Origin: Colius striatus
Lineage: Eukaryota > Chordata > Aves > Coliiformes > Coliidae
Reading direction: 5' to 3'
Length of the DNA: 64,000 nucleotides
Assembly: GCF_028858725.1 (NCBI RefSeq)
Contig: NC_084790.1
Location: 6,932,669 to 6,996,668 of the forward strand
Position numbers and translations under genes: made by a program. How positions within the stretch are numbered: the first letter of the stretch is position 1; the number at the start of each line of letters is the position of its first letter. Under the pieces are notes generated by a model. The model was not told the DNA's origin and made no database searches. It worked only from the letters and a program-made list of their open reading frames with translations. Shown here one piece after another: positions 61,501 to 64,000 of this stretch.

Positions 61501-63861
61501 ACTGACACTCTCTGGCCTCAGATACTAAAACTGCCTGTTAAAGTTATTACCAAACTTGTAACCCTGCCATGCTGAGGAGGTAACCTGGGAAAGCACAACT
61601 TCCTAATGCACCTTCTGAGAAGGCCACACTGGCTCCCTAAACAGCTGTTGACTTTTCCTTTGGGCATTCCTTCCCTCTTCTGCTCATCTTTCCATACAAC
61701 ATCAAAAAAACATACCCATAACCAAGACAGTGAGCAGATGTGAATAGCTGCAGTTCTGTCACACAAACCATGGGTGTACAGCTGAAGTTATATTTTTACT
61801 TTCACTAGCGAGCTAACAGCAATTTCTTACAGTTCTTAAGTTAGCTCAAAATATTTTCCAAATTTACTAAAAACAAAACACACAAACCCACCTATAATCA
61901 CATGTTCACAAAATACACAAGTACTACAAACAAGAAAGTTCATCCTGAGATCCTCATCCTGTTCTACAGTTCAAAAAAATGTCATAACACTATTACTTTA
62001 CAGACACACCTTTAACTTCCAATTCAAAGAGCATTCATAAACTAGAAAGTATTTGGCCTAGATGAAAAGCACAGAGAAAAATACTAACAACTGAACACAC
62101 AACTGGATCCTTAGCCCACACTTGCAGAAATCAGACCTCAACTAAAGGTCTTGCTTCAAGACTTAACTTTTAAACCCTAGAAGCCGCATCAGCATTAACA
62201 AGCCTTTGGTCCAAAGCCATGGCAAAGCATCTTGGAGGACTGCAGTGACAACATGCTCAGTAACTGTGTGAGAAGGCAAGTCTCCTTGCATAACTCTCAG
62301 GGGAAGACAACCAACTCTGCATTACAGATATTAAAGGAGATATATCACTACACATGGATTGGAATCTGACCTCTGTTTTCCACTGAAACTGGGAAGAAGA
62401 CAGATGTCTTTGAAGCTGCTCAGAAAACTGCCAAACAACAAAAGGTGTTAGAGCAACTACAATCAAGCAATATAAGAAATGGAAAGGTGAAAATGAAATT
62501 CTTCTTAAAGCCAATCCACACTGCCTTAAACATATCACCCAGTAAAAACCTTAGCAGAGCAAACAGCGAATCTCTTTTGCATCTATTTTTCTCTCCCACC
62601 TTTTCTTCTGCCCTTTCTCATTCTTTAGGTCATAGGTTTTCCAGTCTATCCCATGTGACACGTGAACAAGATAAGAGAAGACTTTAGTCTCACAAAACCC
62701 CCACTGGTCCTGTGCTGCTGCTAACAATCCTAATGGTGGGTTTCCACTGCACTATGTGGAGAAAGCCTTTCCTTACCCCATCACAGGTAGTCATGTTGCC
62801 TTAGTCTCTTTTCTTACCTTGGATTCAGTGACCTGGGACTACTAAGGCCTTTAACACTTACTGTCATAACTTAACGCAGCAATTTCCAAACTTTCATCCT
62901 TGTGACTCTGTGTCATCTCCACCAGATTCTATCACCAGTTTCACTCCACACAATGAATGATACTTGAAAACATTACTAAGCCTTGATCCAGGCTACTTAG
63001 AGTAGTTTAAAAGTACAAAACCAAATGTGACAGGTTTCATCTATATTCTTCTATATCTAGGAAATATGATAAAGCGATGTCTCCTCTGAGAGCCACCTTA
63101 CAAAATGCTTACTTTGTGTAAAACTTCAAGAGAATGCAAACTTTTTTTCATTACTCCATAGAGAAACCAATTGCTTCCTCATATGATTAATAAATTACAA
63201 AGATGACTTTTTAAAGTAACTCCAGGTTCGTCATAGTAATGAGCAAAGACTCAAGTCCAGCCAAACTGCATGAAGCCATCAGAGCACTGTGGCTTACTCA
63301 GCAAGCAATGATTGTTCCTGGCAACTCCACCACCCACCTGGAAACATGTTTCTCAAAAAAAAAAGGCACACTGCAGAGTTTTTTCCGGAGTAGAAACAAT
63401 TCCATAAAAACTCTGCTTTATGTTTCAAATTGCCGTGTGTTGACCAGGGAGTATACTTTCGTCAGCTAGGGATCTTGCATTACTCGGAAGATGACGAAAA
63501 ACAGTCAAGAGCATGAAAAAGCCTGCTTTTGATGCGTCGCTTGTAGAAGACCGTGGAGTGATGTGGAAATGCACCCAAAGAACGCCCTGTTCTCATTTGA
63601 CCTGAAATCCTACCACATAAGCGCTGACAAAAAGCGTTACCTGCCTCCACTCACCACAGAAATCCTTTCCTTATCCCTTCCTAAGCGTTCTTGCCAGCAA
63701 TGGGACGGAGCCTTGGGCACCCCGCCCGCGGGAGCCCTCCCTTCCCTTCCCCACCCCGACCGCTCCCCGCGAGTGGCCCAGGCTACCCCGGGCCCGCCGC
63801 GGCTCGCTCCCCGGCCCGTACCCCTATTTACCATGGCGTACCACCACCTCGCAAAGGCCAT
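4478..63861 (-). CDS. CAST: CAST, calpastatin (whole coding span, 29 exons)
   Basis: Calpastatin is the specific cytosolic inhibitor of calpains 1 and 2. Each of its four repeat domains can bind one calpain in calcium: subdomains A and C bind the two penta-EF-hand modules and subdomain B blocks the active-site cleft. The spliced frame gives 765 residues. L domain is about 1-179, domain I 180-322, II 323-468, III 469-609 and IV 610-747, followed by a tentative 18-residue tail. The B motifs TIPPEYR, TIPPEYR and TIPPDYR of domains II-IV are plainly readable; domain I has the divergent SLPPEYV. C helices read [30 protein letters not shown] and AIDALSDDF. All junctions are phase 0 with GT-AG ends. 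The human protein is 708 residues in its common form; the difference lies in the N-terminal region. Extra or alternative exons, especially in the 19 kb intron 3, cannot be excluded. Confidence 0.93.
5178..5263. repeat. Unassigned dispersed repeat, copy 1
   Basis: This segment runs from 'tgagactggatccagcca' to 'catgactcagtgg' and is clearly similar to 49732-49815 in the same orientation ('actggacccagctgcat' to 'catgactcaac'). The flanks do not align well by eye. It may be part of an old LTR element, but I cannot name the family. Confidence 0.5.
5356..5404. repeat. (ATGG)n microsatellite, about 12 units
   Basis: An uninterrupted run of ATGG tetranucleotides of about 48 bp. It produces an artefactual repetitive Met-Asp-Gly-Trp frame and is likely length-polymorphic. 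Confidence 0.97.
5488..5505. repeat. (TGA)6 short tandem repeat
   Basis: Six TGA units, 85 bp downstream of the ATGG run. Confidence 0.9.
7204..7278 (-). CDS. CAST: CAST exon 28 (basic tail of domain IV)
   Basis: 25 codons, phase 0 at both ends, acceptor cctgtag-type and donor ACG|GTAGGA. It reads [20 protein letters not shown] then KDPKT, matching the Lys-rich segment that follows subdomain C of domain IV in mammals. In mammals only a short tail follows. Confidence 0.88.
7691..7780 (-). CDS. CAST: CAST exon 27 (domain IV subdomain C)
   Basis: 30 codons, residues 693-722. The core [14 protein letters not shown] is the amphipathic helix that binds the penta-EF-hand domain of the calpain small subunit. 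The human equivalent ends SGDLDSC, so this copy keeps the pattern. Donor AAG|GTAGG, acceptor attgcag. Confidence 0.95.
8184..8237 (-). CDS. CAST: CAST exon 26 (domain IV spacer)
   Basis: 18 codons, residues 675-692, [18 protein letters not shown]. This is the short spacer between subdomains B and C, the same position and size class as exons 11, 16 and 21. Charged and probably unstructured. GT-AG ends, phase 0. Confidence 0.9.
9086..9178 (-). CDS. CAST: CAST exon 25 (domain IV subdomain B)
   Basis: 31 codons, residues 644-674. It contains [20 protein letters not shown], the calpain active-site-blocking segment, with the canonical Gly-x-x-(D/E)-x-TIPPxYR pattern intact. Donor CAG|GTAAGG, acceptor tttcag. 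This is the best-conserved B repeat in the window. Confidence 0.97.
10824..10925 (-). CDS. CAST: CAST exon 24 (domain IV subdomain A)
   Basis: 34 codons, residues 610-643. [20 protein letters not shown] followed by [10 protein letters not shown] is the subdomain A helix that binds the penta-EF-hand domain of the calpain large subunit; human domain IV is nearly the same here. Donor AAG|GTAACA, acceptor ttgttag. Confidence 0.97.
11083..11102 (+). other. G-run, possible G-quadruplex
   Basis: A run of four G, C, four G, C, then ten or more G in CAST intron 23. Four G-tracts of at least three with one-base loops satisfy the usual quadruplex pattern. The G-rich strand is the CAST template strand. 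Confidence 0.8.
12094..12192 (-). CDS. CAST: CAST exon 23 (linker III-IV)
   Basis: 33 codons, residues 577-609. An Ala/Ser/Pro-rich linker ([20 protein letters not shown]) between domains III and IV. Low complexity as expected of calpastatin linkers. Donor TCA|GTAAGC, acceptor tttcag. Confidence 0.9.
12747..12836 (-). CDS. CAST: CAST exon 22 (domain III subdomain C)
   Basis: 30 codons, residues 547-576. [20 protein letters not shown] aligns with the human MSEDFLLDALSEDF helix, but the terminal S-x-D-F is T-K-G-F, so the usual acidic residue before Phe is lost. Donor AAG|GTGAGT, acceptor aatag. Confidence 0.93.
12994..13041 (-). CDS. CAST: CAST exon 21 (domain III spacer)
   Basis: 16 codons, residues 531-546, [26 protein letters not shown] is a calpastatin signature found after the B motifs of domains II and III. 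Donor CAG|GTAAAA, acceptor ttgtag. Confidence 0.96.
13042..13803 (-). other. CAST: CAST intron 20
   Basis: Contains a short CR1 3'-end fragment at 13599-13653 and otherwise nothing recognisable. Confidence 0.7.
13599..13653 (-). repeat. CR1 LINE 3'-end scrap
   Basis: About 55 bp matching the reverse complement of the CR1 terminus (tggtttgggttggaagggac). Too short to assign a subfamily. Confidence 0.7.
13804..13887 (-). CDS. CAST: CAST exon 20 (domain III subdomain B)
   Basis: 28 codons, residues 503-530. [20 protein letters not shown] carries a canonical TIPPEYR inhibitory motif. Same length as exon 15 and homologous to it. Donor AAA|GTAATT, acceptor cctatag-like. Confidence 0.96.
13888..15491 (-). 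other. CAST: CAST introns 19 and 18
   Basis: Covers 13888-14764 and 14867-15491. Nothing beyond unique intronic sequence was recognised. Confidence 0.65.
14765..14866 (-). CDS. CAST: CAST exon 19 (domain III subdomain A)
   Basis: 34 codons, residues 469-502. [20 protein letters not shown] then [11 protein letters not shown] is a textbook subdomain A, closely similar to exon 24. Donor AAG|GTAGAG, acceptor tacag. Confidence 0.96.
15492..15593 (-). CDS. CAST: CAST exon 18 (linker II-III)
   Basis: 34 codons, residues 435-468. An Ala/Ser-rich linker ending [12 protein letters not shown], comparable to the human segment containing SIQSAPPEPA. Donor TCA|GTGAGT, acceptor tttcag. Confidence 0.92.
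15880..15984 (-). CDS. CAST: CAST exon 17 (domain II subdomain C)
   Basis: 35 codons, residues 400-434. [20 protein letters not shown] keeps the C helix with final K-D-F, followed by a Lys/Pro/Ser stretch like human KEKPSKP. Donor AAA|GTATGT, acceptor cttgcag. Confidence 0.95.
15985..18416 (-). other. CAST: CAST intron 16
   Basis: A 2.4 kb intron with no recognised repeat family. A 9-bp perfect inverted repeat with a 3-base loop lies at 16218-16238. No plausible extra exon was seen. Confidence 0.65.
16218..16238. repeat. Short perfect hairpin
   Basis: aacattatg, ttc, cataatgtt: a 9-bp perfect stem with a 3-base loop in intron 16. AT-rich, so it could be chance. Confidence 0.7.
18417..18464 (-). 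CDS. CAST: CAST exon 16 (domain II spacer)
   Basis: 16 codons, residues 384-399, [16 protein letters not shown]. Near-identical to the human [16 protein letters not shown] segment. Donor AAG|GTTAGA, acceptor tttag. Confidence 0.96.
18465..20542 (-). other. CAST: CAST introns 15 and 14
   Basis: Covers 18465-19394 and 19479-20542. No repeat family or additional gene was recognised. The long minus-strand frame around 19083-19526 is exon 15 read through into both flanking introns. Confidence 0.65.
19395..19478 (-). CDS. CAST: CAST exon 15 (domain II subdomain B)
   Basis: 28 codons, residues 356-383. [20 protein letters not shown] carries the intact inhibitory motif. Donor CTG|GTAAGT, acceptor aag just upstream of GCAAAAGC. 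Confidence 0.96.
20543..20641 (-). CDS. CAST: CAST exon 14 (domain II subdomain A)
   Basis: 33 codons, residues 323-355. [20 protein letters not shown] resembles the domain I A repeat (exon 9) more than those of domains III and IV, and lacks the DKVK ending. Donor GAG|GTATTA, acceptor tacag. Confidence 0.94.
20843..20989 (-). repeat. CR1 LINE 3' fragment
   Basis: Starts with the reverse complement of a CR1 terminus including the tcatagaatcacagaatgg octamer-type repeats, then conserved CR1 3' UTR up to 'ggagactccac', where it is truncated. Confidence 0.9.
20990..21035 (+). repeat. Polypurine tract
   Basis: About 45 bases made almost only of A and G, abutting the truncated end of the CR1 fragment. 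Confidence 0.85.
21404..21800 (+). repeat. CR1 LINE 3' fragment
   Basis: Diverged CR1 3' region in plus orientation, from 'gagagctgggggtgttcagc' through 'aggcactggaacacattgcc' to the terminus 'ccttccaacccaaaccactc'. Opposite orientation to the CR1 400 bp away, so the two are separate insertions. Confidence 0.88.
21846..21941 (-). CDS. CAST: CAST exon 13 (linker I-II)
   Basis: 32 codons, residues 291-322. [20 protein letters not shown] then a Lys-rich end. Low-complexity linker between domains I and II. Donor GAG|GTACAT, acceptor catag. Confidence 0.9.
22085..22180 (-). CDS. CAST: CAST exon 12 (domain I subdomain C)
   Basis: 32 codons, residues 259-290. [20 protein letters not shown] closely parallels human DAIDALSSDFTCGSPTA. 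Donor GAG|GTATAG, acceptor ctcag. Confidence 0.96.
22181..22738 (-). other. CAST: CAST intron 11
   Basis: 558 bp of unique AT-rich intron; nothing recognised. Confidence 0.7.
22739..22792 (-). CDS. CAST: CAST exon 11 (domain I spacer)
   Basis: 18 codons, residues 241-258, [27 protein letters not shown] is a degenerate form of the [10 protein letters not shown] spacer of domains II and III. Only 87 bp from exon 10. Donor GAA|GTAAGA. Confidence 0.9.
22880..22960 (-). CDS. CAST: CAST exon 10 (domain I subdomain B, divergent)
   Basis: 27 codons, residues 214-240. [20 protein letters not shown] aligns with human [20 protein letters not shown]. The LGKRE shoulder and the two prolines are kept, but TIPPxYR has become SLPPEYV. 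Both splice sites are normal (AAG|GTTAGT donor, catag acceptor) and the frame is open, so this is divergence, not a pseudoexon. Confidence 0.95.
22961..23725 (-). other. CAST: CAST intron 9
   Basis: 765 bp of unique intron; nothing recognised on either strand. Confidence 0.7.
23726..23827 (-). CDS. CAST: CAST exon 9 (domain I subdomain A)
   Basis: 34 codons, residues 180-213. [20 protein letters not shown] then VYTGPEVT matches human [17 protein letters not shown] and TYTGPEV. This fixes the reading phase of the whole inhibitory region. Donor ACG|GTATTT, acceptor tttag. Confidence 0.97.
23828..24301 (-). other. CAST: CAST intron 8
   Basis: 474 bp; an A-run near 23875 and a T-run near 24225, otherwise nothing recognised. 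Confidence 0.7.
24302..24385 (-). CDS. CAST: CAST exon 8 (L domain)
   Basis: 28 codons, residues 152-179. Lys/Ser-rich start ([19 protein letters not shown]) and an Ala-rich middle. The phase-0 donor is the weak GAG|GTTGGT; a competing GT lies four bases further (TTG|GTAAAC) and would shift the frame into exon 9. Confidence 0.88.
24386..25177 (-). other. CAST: CAST intron 7
   Basis: 792 bp without recognised repeats. Overlapping short frames near 24680-24917 on both strands have no splice or family support. Confidence 0.65.
25178..25294 (-). CDS. CAST: CAST exon 7 (L domain)
   Basis: 39 codons, residues 113-151, the longest exon in the model. Gln/Thr/Pro-rich ([19 protein letters not shown] ... 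[10 protein letters not shown]). L-domain sequence is poorly conserved between species, so support is the open frame, phase 0 and splice sites AAG|GTATGG and acacag. Confidence 0.88.
25385..25979 (-). mobile_element. ERVL-like endogenous retrovirus LTR (solo)
   Basis: Read on the minus strand it starts TGTCCTGATTGCATCTGGGA and ends near a segment complementary to 'agccagcaactaagcacca'. I recognise this as an abundant bird LTR of ERVL type. Landmarks on the plus strand are 'gtttctataccagggatga', 'tttggtatggaatagtctc' and an ATA-rich middle. No internal retroviral genes flank it, so it is a solo LTR. It lies in CAST intron 6 in the same orientation as CAST, about 86 bp after exon 6. The 3' edge is approximate and target duplications are not clear. 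Confidence 0.7.
26066..26122 (-). CDS. CAST: CAST exon 6 (L domain)
   Basis: 19 codons, residues 94-112, [19 protein letters not shown]. Gln/Glu/Lys-rich, comparable to the human KKSQEGKPKEHTEP stretch. Donor GGT|GTAAGT, acceptor gacag. Confidence 0.87.
26123..26441 (-). other. CAST: CAST intron 5
   Basis: 319 bp; nothing recognised. Confidence 0.7.
26442..26492 (-). CDS. CAST: CAST exon 5 (L domain)
   Basis: 17 codons, residues 77-93, [17 protein letters not shown]. It resembles the start of the common mammalian L domain (NPTETKAVKTEPEKKSQSTK), where several mammalian isoforms begin. The Met in this exon is a possible internal start. Donor AAG|GTAAAT, acceptor tttcag. Confidence 0.9.
27652..27812 (+). 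repeat. CR1 LINE 3' end
   Basis: About 160 bp of CR1 3' UTR ending in the typical octamer repeats (ctattctatgattctatga). Severely 5' truncated and separated from the next CR1 by only about 60 bp. Confidence 0.92.
27876..28877 (+). repeat. CR1 LINE, decayed reverse transcriptase to 3' end
   Basis: Starts inside the reverse transcriptase ([20 protein letters not shown]), runs to the YFDFSKTF block, then loses its frame. The catalytic FADD region is damaged ('ttcagtggtgacaccaaact'). A later part reads [20 protein letters not shown]. It ends in a diverged 3' UTR near 28877. Several deletions relative to 38020-39781 are visible. Confidence 0.92.
31668..31727 (-). CDS. CAST: CAST exon 4 (L domain)
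   Basis: 20 codons, residues 57-76, [20 protein letters not shown]. No strong family signature, but phase 0, Lys/Ser composition and good splice sites (AAG|GTATAC donor, ctctcag acceptor) fit the L domain. Confidence 0.8.
33257..33456. repeat. 101-bp tandem duplication
   Basis: Two adjacent copies of a segment starting cctgtccagctgga, at 33257 and 33358. About nine substitutions separate them by eye (for example acggcag versus atggcag), so the duplication is not very recent. Confidence 0.92.
38020..39781 (+). repeat. CR1 LINE with long reverse transcriptase remnant
   Basis: The plus strand carries CR1 ORF2 sequence in one frame from about 38009 to 39622, interrupted by stop codons at 38597-38599, near 38651 and near 38762. 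Readable blocks are [39 protein letters not shown] and the catalytic FADDTKLGG. The 5' endonuclease part is missing. The 3' end stops at 'gaagctggaacacaaaaaga', before the terminal octamer repeats. It is not capable of movement. Confidence 0.95.
43833..43852 (+). repeat. Poly-A run
   Basis: About 20 A in intron 3, with no recognisable retrotransposon body directly upstream. Confidence 0.9.
44246..44545 (-). promoter_or_regulatory. CAST: Candidate internal CAST promoter / alternative first exon
   Basis: About 19 CpG dinucleotides lie within 44341-44545, in an otherwise CpG-poor AT-rich intron. On the minus strand this is followed by a strong donor (CCA|GTAAGT) at 44245-44246. An 84-codon minus-strand frame in it ends with a stop just before the donor, so a first exon here would be non-coding or carry an upstream frame. 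Mammalian CAST uses several promoters within its 5' region, so a CAST role is plausible but inferred. Confidence 0.4.
44926..44942 (+). repeat. Poly-T run
   Basis: About 17 T in intron 3; a shorter T run follows near 44985. Confidence 0.85.
47957..48550 (-). repeat. CR1 LINE 3' fragment with end of ORF2
   Basis: Plus strand starts with the reverse complement of a CR1 terminus (cacagaatcacagaatggca). On the minus strand the far end still reads part of ORF2 ([20 protein letters not shown]) and then passes into the 3' UTR. Confidence 0.93.
49732..49815. repeat. Unassigned dispersed repeat, copy 2
   Basis: Similar to 5178-5263 over about 85 bp in the same orientation (actggacccagctgcat ... agaaagcaatga ... 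catgactcaac). Family not recognised; an old LTR is possible. Confidence 0.5.
50694..50765 (-). CDS. CAST: CAST exon 3 (N-terminal region)
   Basis: 24 codons, residues 33-56, [20 protein letters not shown] then PAVQ. Pro/Lys-rich, phase 0. Donor CAG|GTAAGT is consensus; acceptor tgtag. Confidence 0.82.
50766..59057 (-). other. CAST: CAST intron 2
   Basis: 8.3 kb holding the foldback element at 52383-53576 and short AATT (52341-52358) and T-run (near 54035) repeats. Nothing recognised from 53600 to 59057; open frames at 55324, 56251 and 58572 lack support. Confidence 0.6.
52383..53576. mobile_element. Foldback element with about 200-bp inverted arms
   Basis: The segment 52383-52591 reappears as its reverse complement at 53378-53576. 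Shared blocks include taagttcatgctcagaac, gaggctagccttgtgcctga and ttttttaatatgttg. The two arms are separated by about 790 bp of GC-rich, CA- and Pro-codon-rich sequence. Long terminal inverted repeats suggest a non-autonomous DNA transposon or an inverted duplication. No transposase remnant or clear target duplication was seen, and I cannot name a family. Edges are good to about 15 bp. Confidence 0.75.
59058..59123 (-). CDS. CAST: CAST exon 2 (N-terminal region)
   Basis: 22 codons, residues 11-32, [20 protein letters not shown] then AE. It corresponds to the His-Val-Ser-Glu-Lys segment that follows the WW-type first exon in mammals. Donor GAG|GTAAAT, acceptor cttacag, phase 0. Confidence 0.88.
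59124..63831 (-). other. CAST: CAST intron 1
   Basis: 4.7 kb of AT-rich intron without recognised repeats; it becomes GC-rich above about 63650 where it enters the CpG island. No second first exon was identified. Confidence 0.65.
63832..63861 (-). CDS. CAST: CAST exon 1 (start codon, [10 protein letters not shown])
   Basis: Ten codons from an ATG in a good initiation context (gcgccATGG) to the donor ATG|GTAAAT. The peptide matches the mammalian calpastatin isoform that begins MAFASWWYK, and splices in phase 0 onto exon 2. This start was chosen because it is the first ATG in the island and matches that isoform; the second ATG (codon 10) lies at the splice junction. Confidence 0.88.
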
Positions 63862-64000
63862 GGCGCTGCCAACTCTCCTCGCGCTCGGCACGGCAGGGCA
63901 CGGCAAGGCACGGCAGGGCACGGCAGGGCCCGGGCCGCGCCCCGGCAGCCGCCTCCGCCCCAGGGCGGCACCCGCCGCGGGGCCCAAGAGCGAGGCGGCG
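63862..64000 (-). other. CAST: CAST 5' UTR / proximal promoter
   Basis: 139 bp upstream of the start codon up to the window edge, with no upstream ATG noted on the minus strand. It contains the 10-bp tandem repeat at 63889-63930. The transcription start is not determinable. Confidence 0.6.
63889..63930. repeat. CAST: 10-bp GC-rich tandem repeat, about 4 units
   Basis: cggcagggca, cggcaaggca, cggcagggca, cggcagggcc in the proposed 5' UTR of CAST. Likely unstable in length and able to form GC-rich structure in the transcript. Confidence 0.93.

Larger units (their letters stand above)
63660..64000. promoter_or_regulatory. CAST: CpG island at the CAST 5' end
   Basis: The composition changes sharply to GC with dense CpG (cccgcccgcgggagccctcc, ccgcgccccggcagccgcct) around exon 1 and continues to the window edge. 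No TATA box is visible on the minus strand. This is the expected setting of a housekeeping-type promoter; its upstream part lies outside the window. Confidence 0.85.

Noticed and set aside
63637..63831. Continuation of the exon 1 frame through GC-rich sequence
   Set aside because: The frame stays open because stops are rare in GC-rich DNA. The donor ATG|GTAAAT and the phase-0 join to exon 2 mark the exon end at 63832.
1..64000. tRNA, rRNA, CRISPR arrays, bacterial operons or phage genes
   Set aside because: Looked for by eye and not seen; the window is vertebrate intron and exon sequence.

Overview
This is vertebrate nuclear DNA, almost certainly from a bird. Coding sequence comes as short exons with GT-AG junctions in AT-rich introns, and the interspersed repeats are mostly CR1 retrotransposon fragments plus one LTR of an ERVL-like type common in birds. 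I cannot name the species.

Two protein-coding genes meet tail to tail. On the plus strand, positions 1-1234 hold the end of ERAP1 (endoplasmic reticulum aminopeptidase 1): an intron, then the last coding exon (1088-1234) and its 3' UTR to about 2060. On the minus strand, nearly everything from about 64000 down to about 4478 is CAST (calpastatin, the endogenous inhibitor of calpain). ERAP1 and CAST are also convergent neighbours in human.

I could place 29 CAST coding exons by splice sites and reading frame: 28 are well supported and the last is tentative. They give a model of 765 residues. Exon 1 (63832-63861) lies in a CpG island and encodes an N-terminus starting [10 protein letters not shown]. 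Exons 2-8 (59123 down to 24302) encode the low-complexity L domain. Exons 9-28 (23827 down to 7204) encode four inhibitory domains. Each domain is a five-exon cassette in the order A, B, short spacer, C, linker. Every exon is a multiple of three and every junction is phase 0.

The introns hold eight CR1 pieces (one with a long stretch of decayed reverse transcriptase), an ERVL-like LTR in the CAST sense just downstream of exon 6, a 1.2 kb foldback element at 52383-53576, a 101-bp tandem duplication, a G-run, an ATGG microsatellite and a CpG-dense patch at 44341-44545 that may be a second CAST promoter. I saw no tRNA, rRNA, CRISPR or bacterial-type features. The window is mainly an ordinary vertebrate gene region; its less ordinary points are the internal CpG patch, the foldback element, the divergent inhibitory motif in domain I and the uncertain terminal exon.
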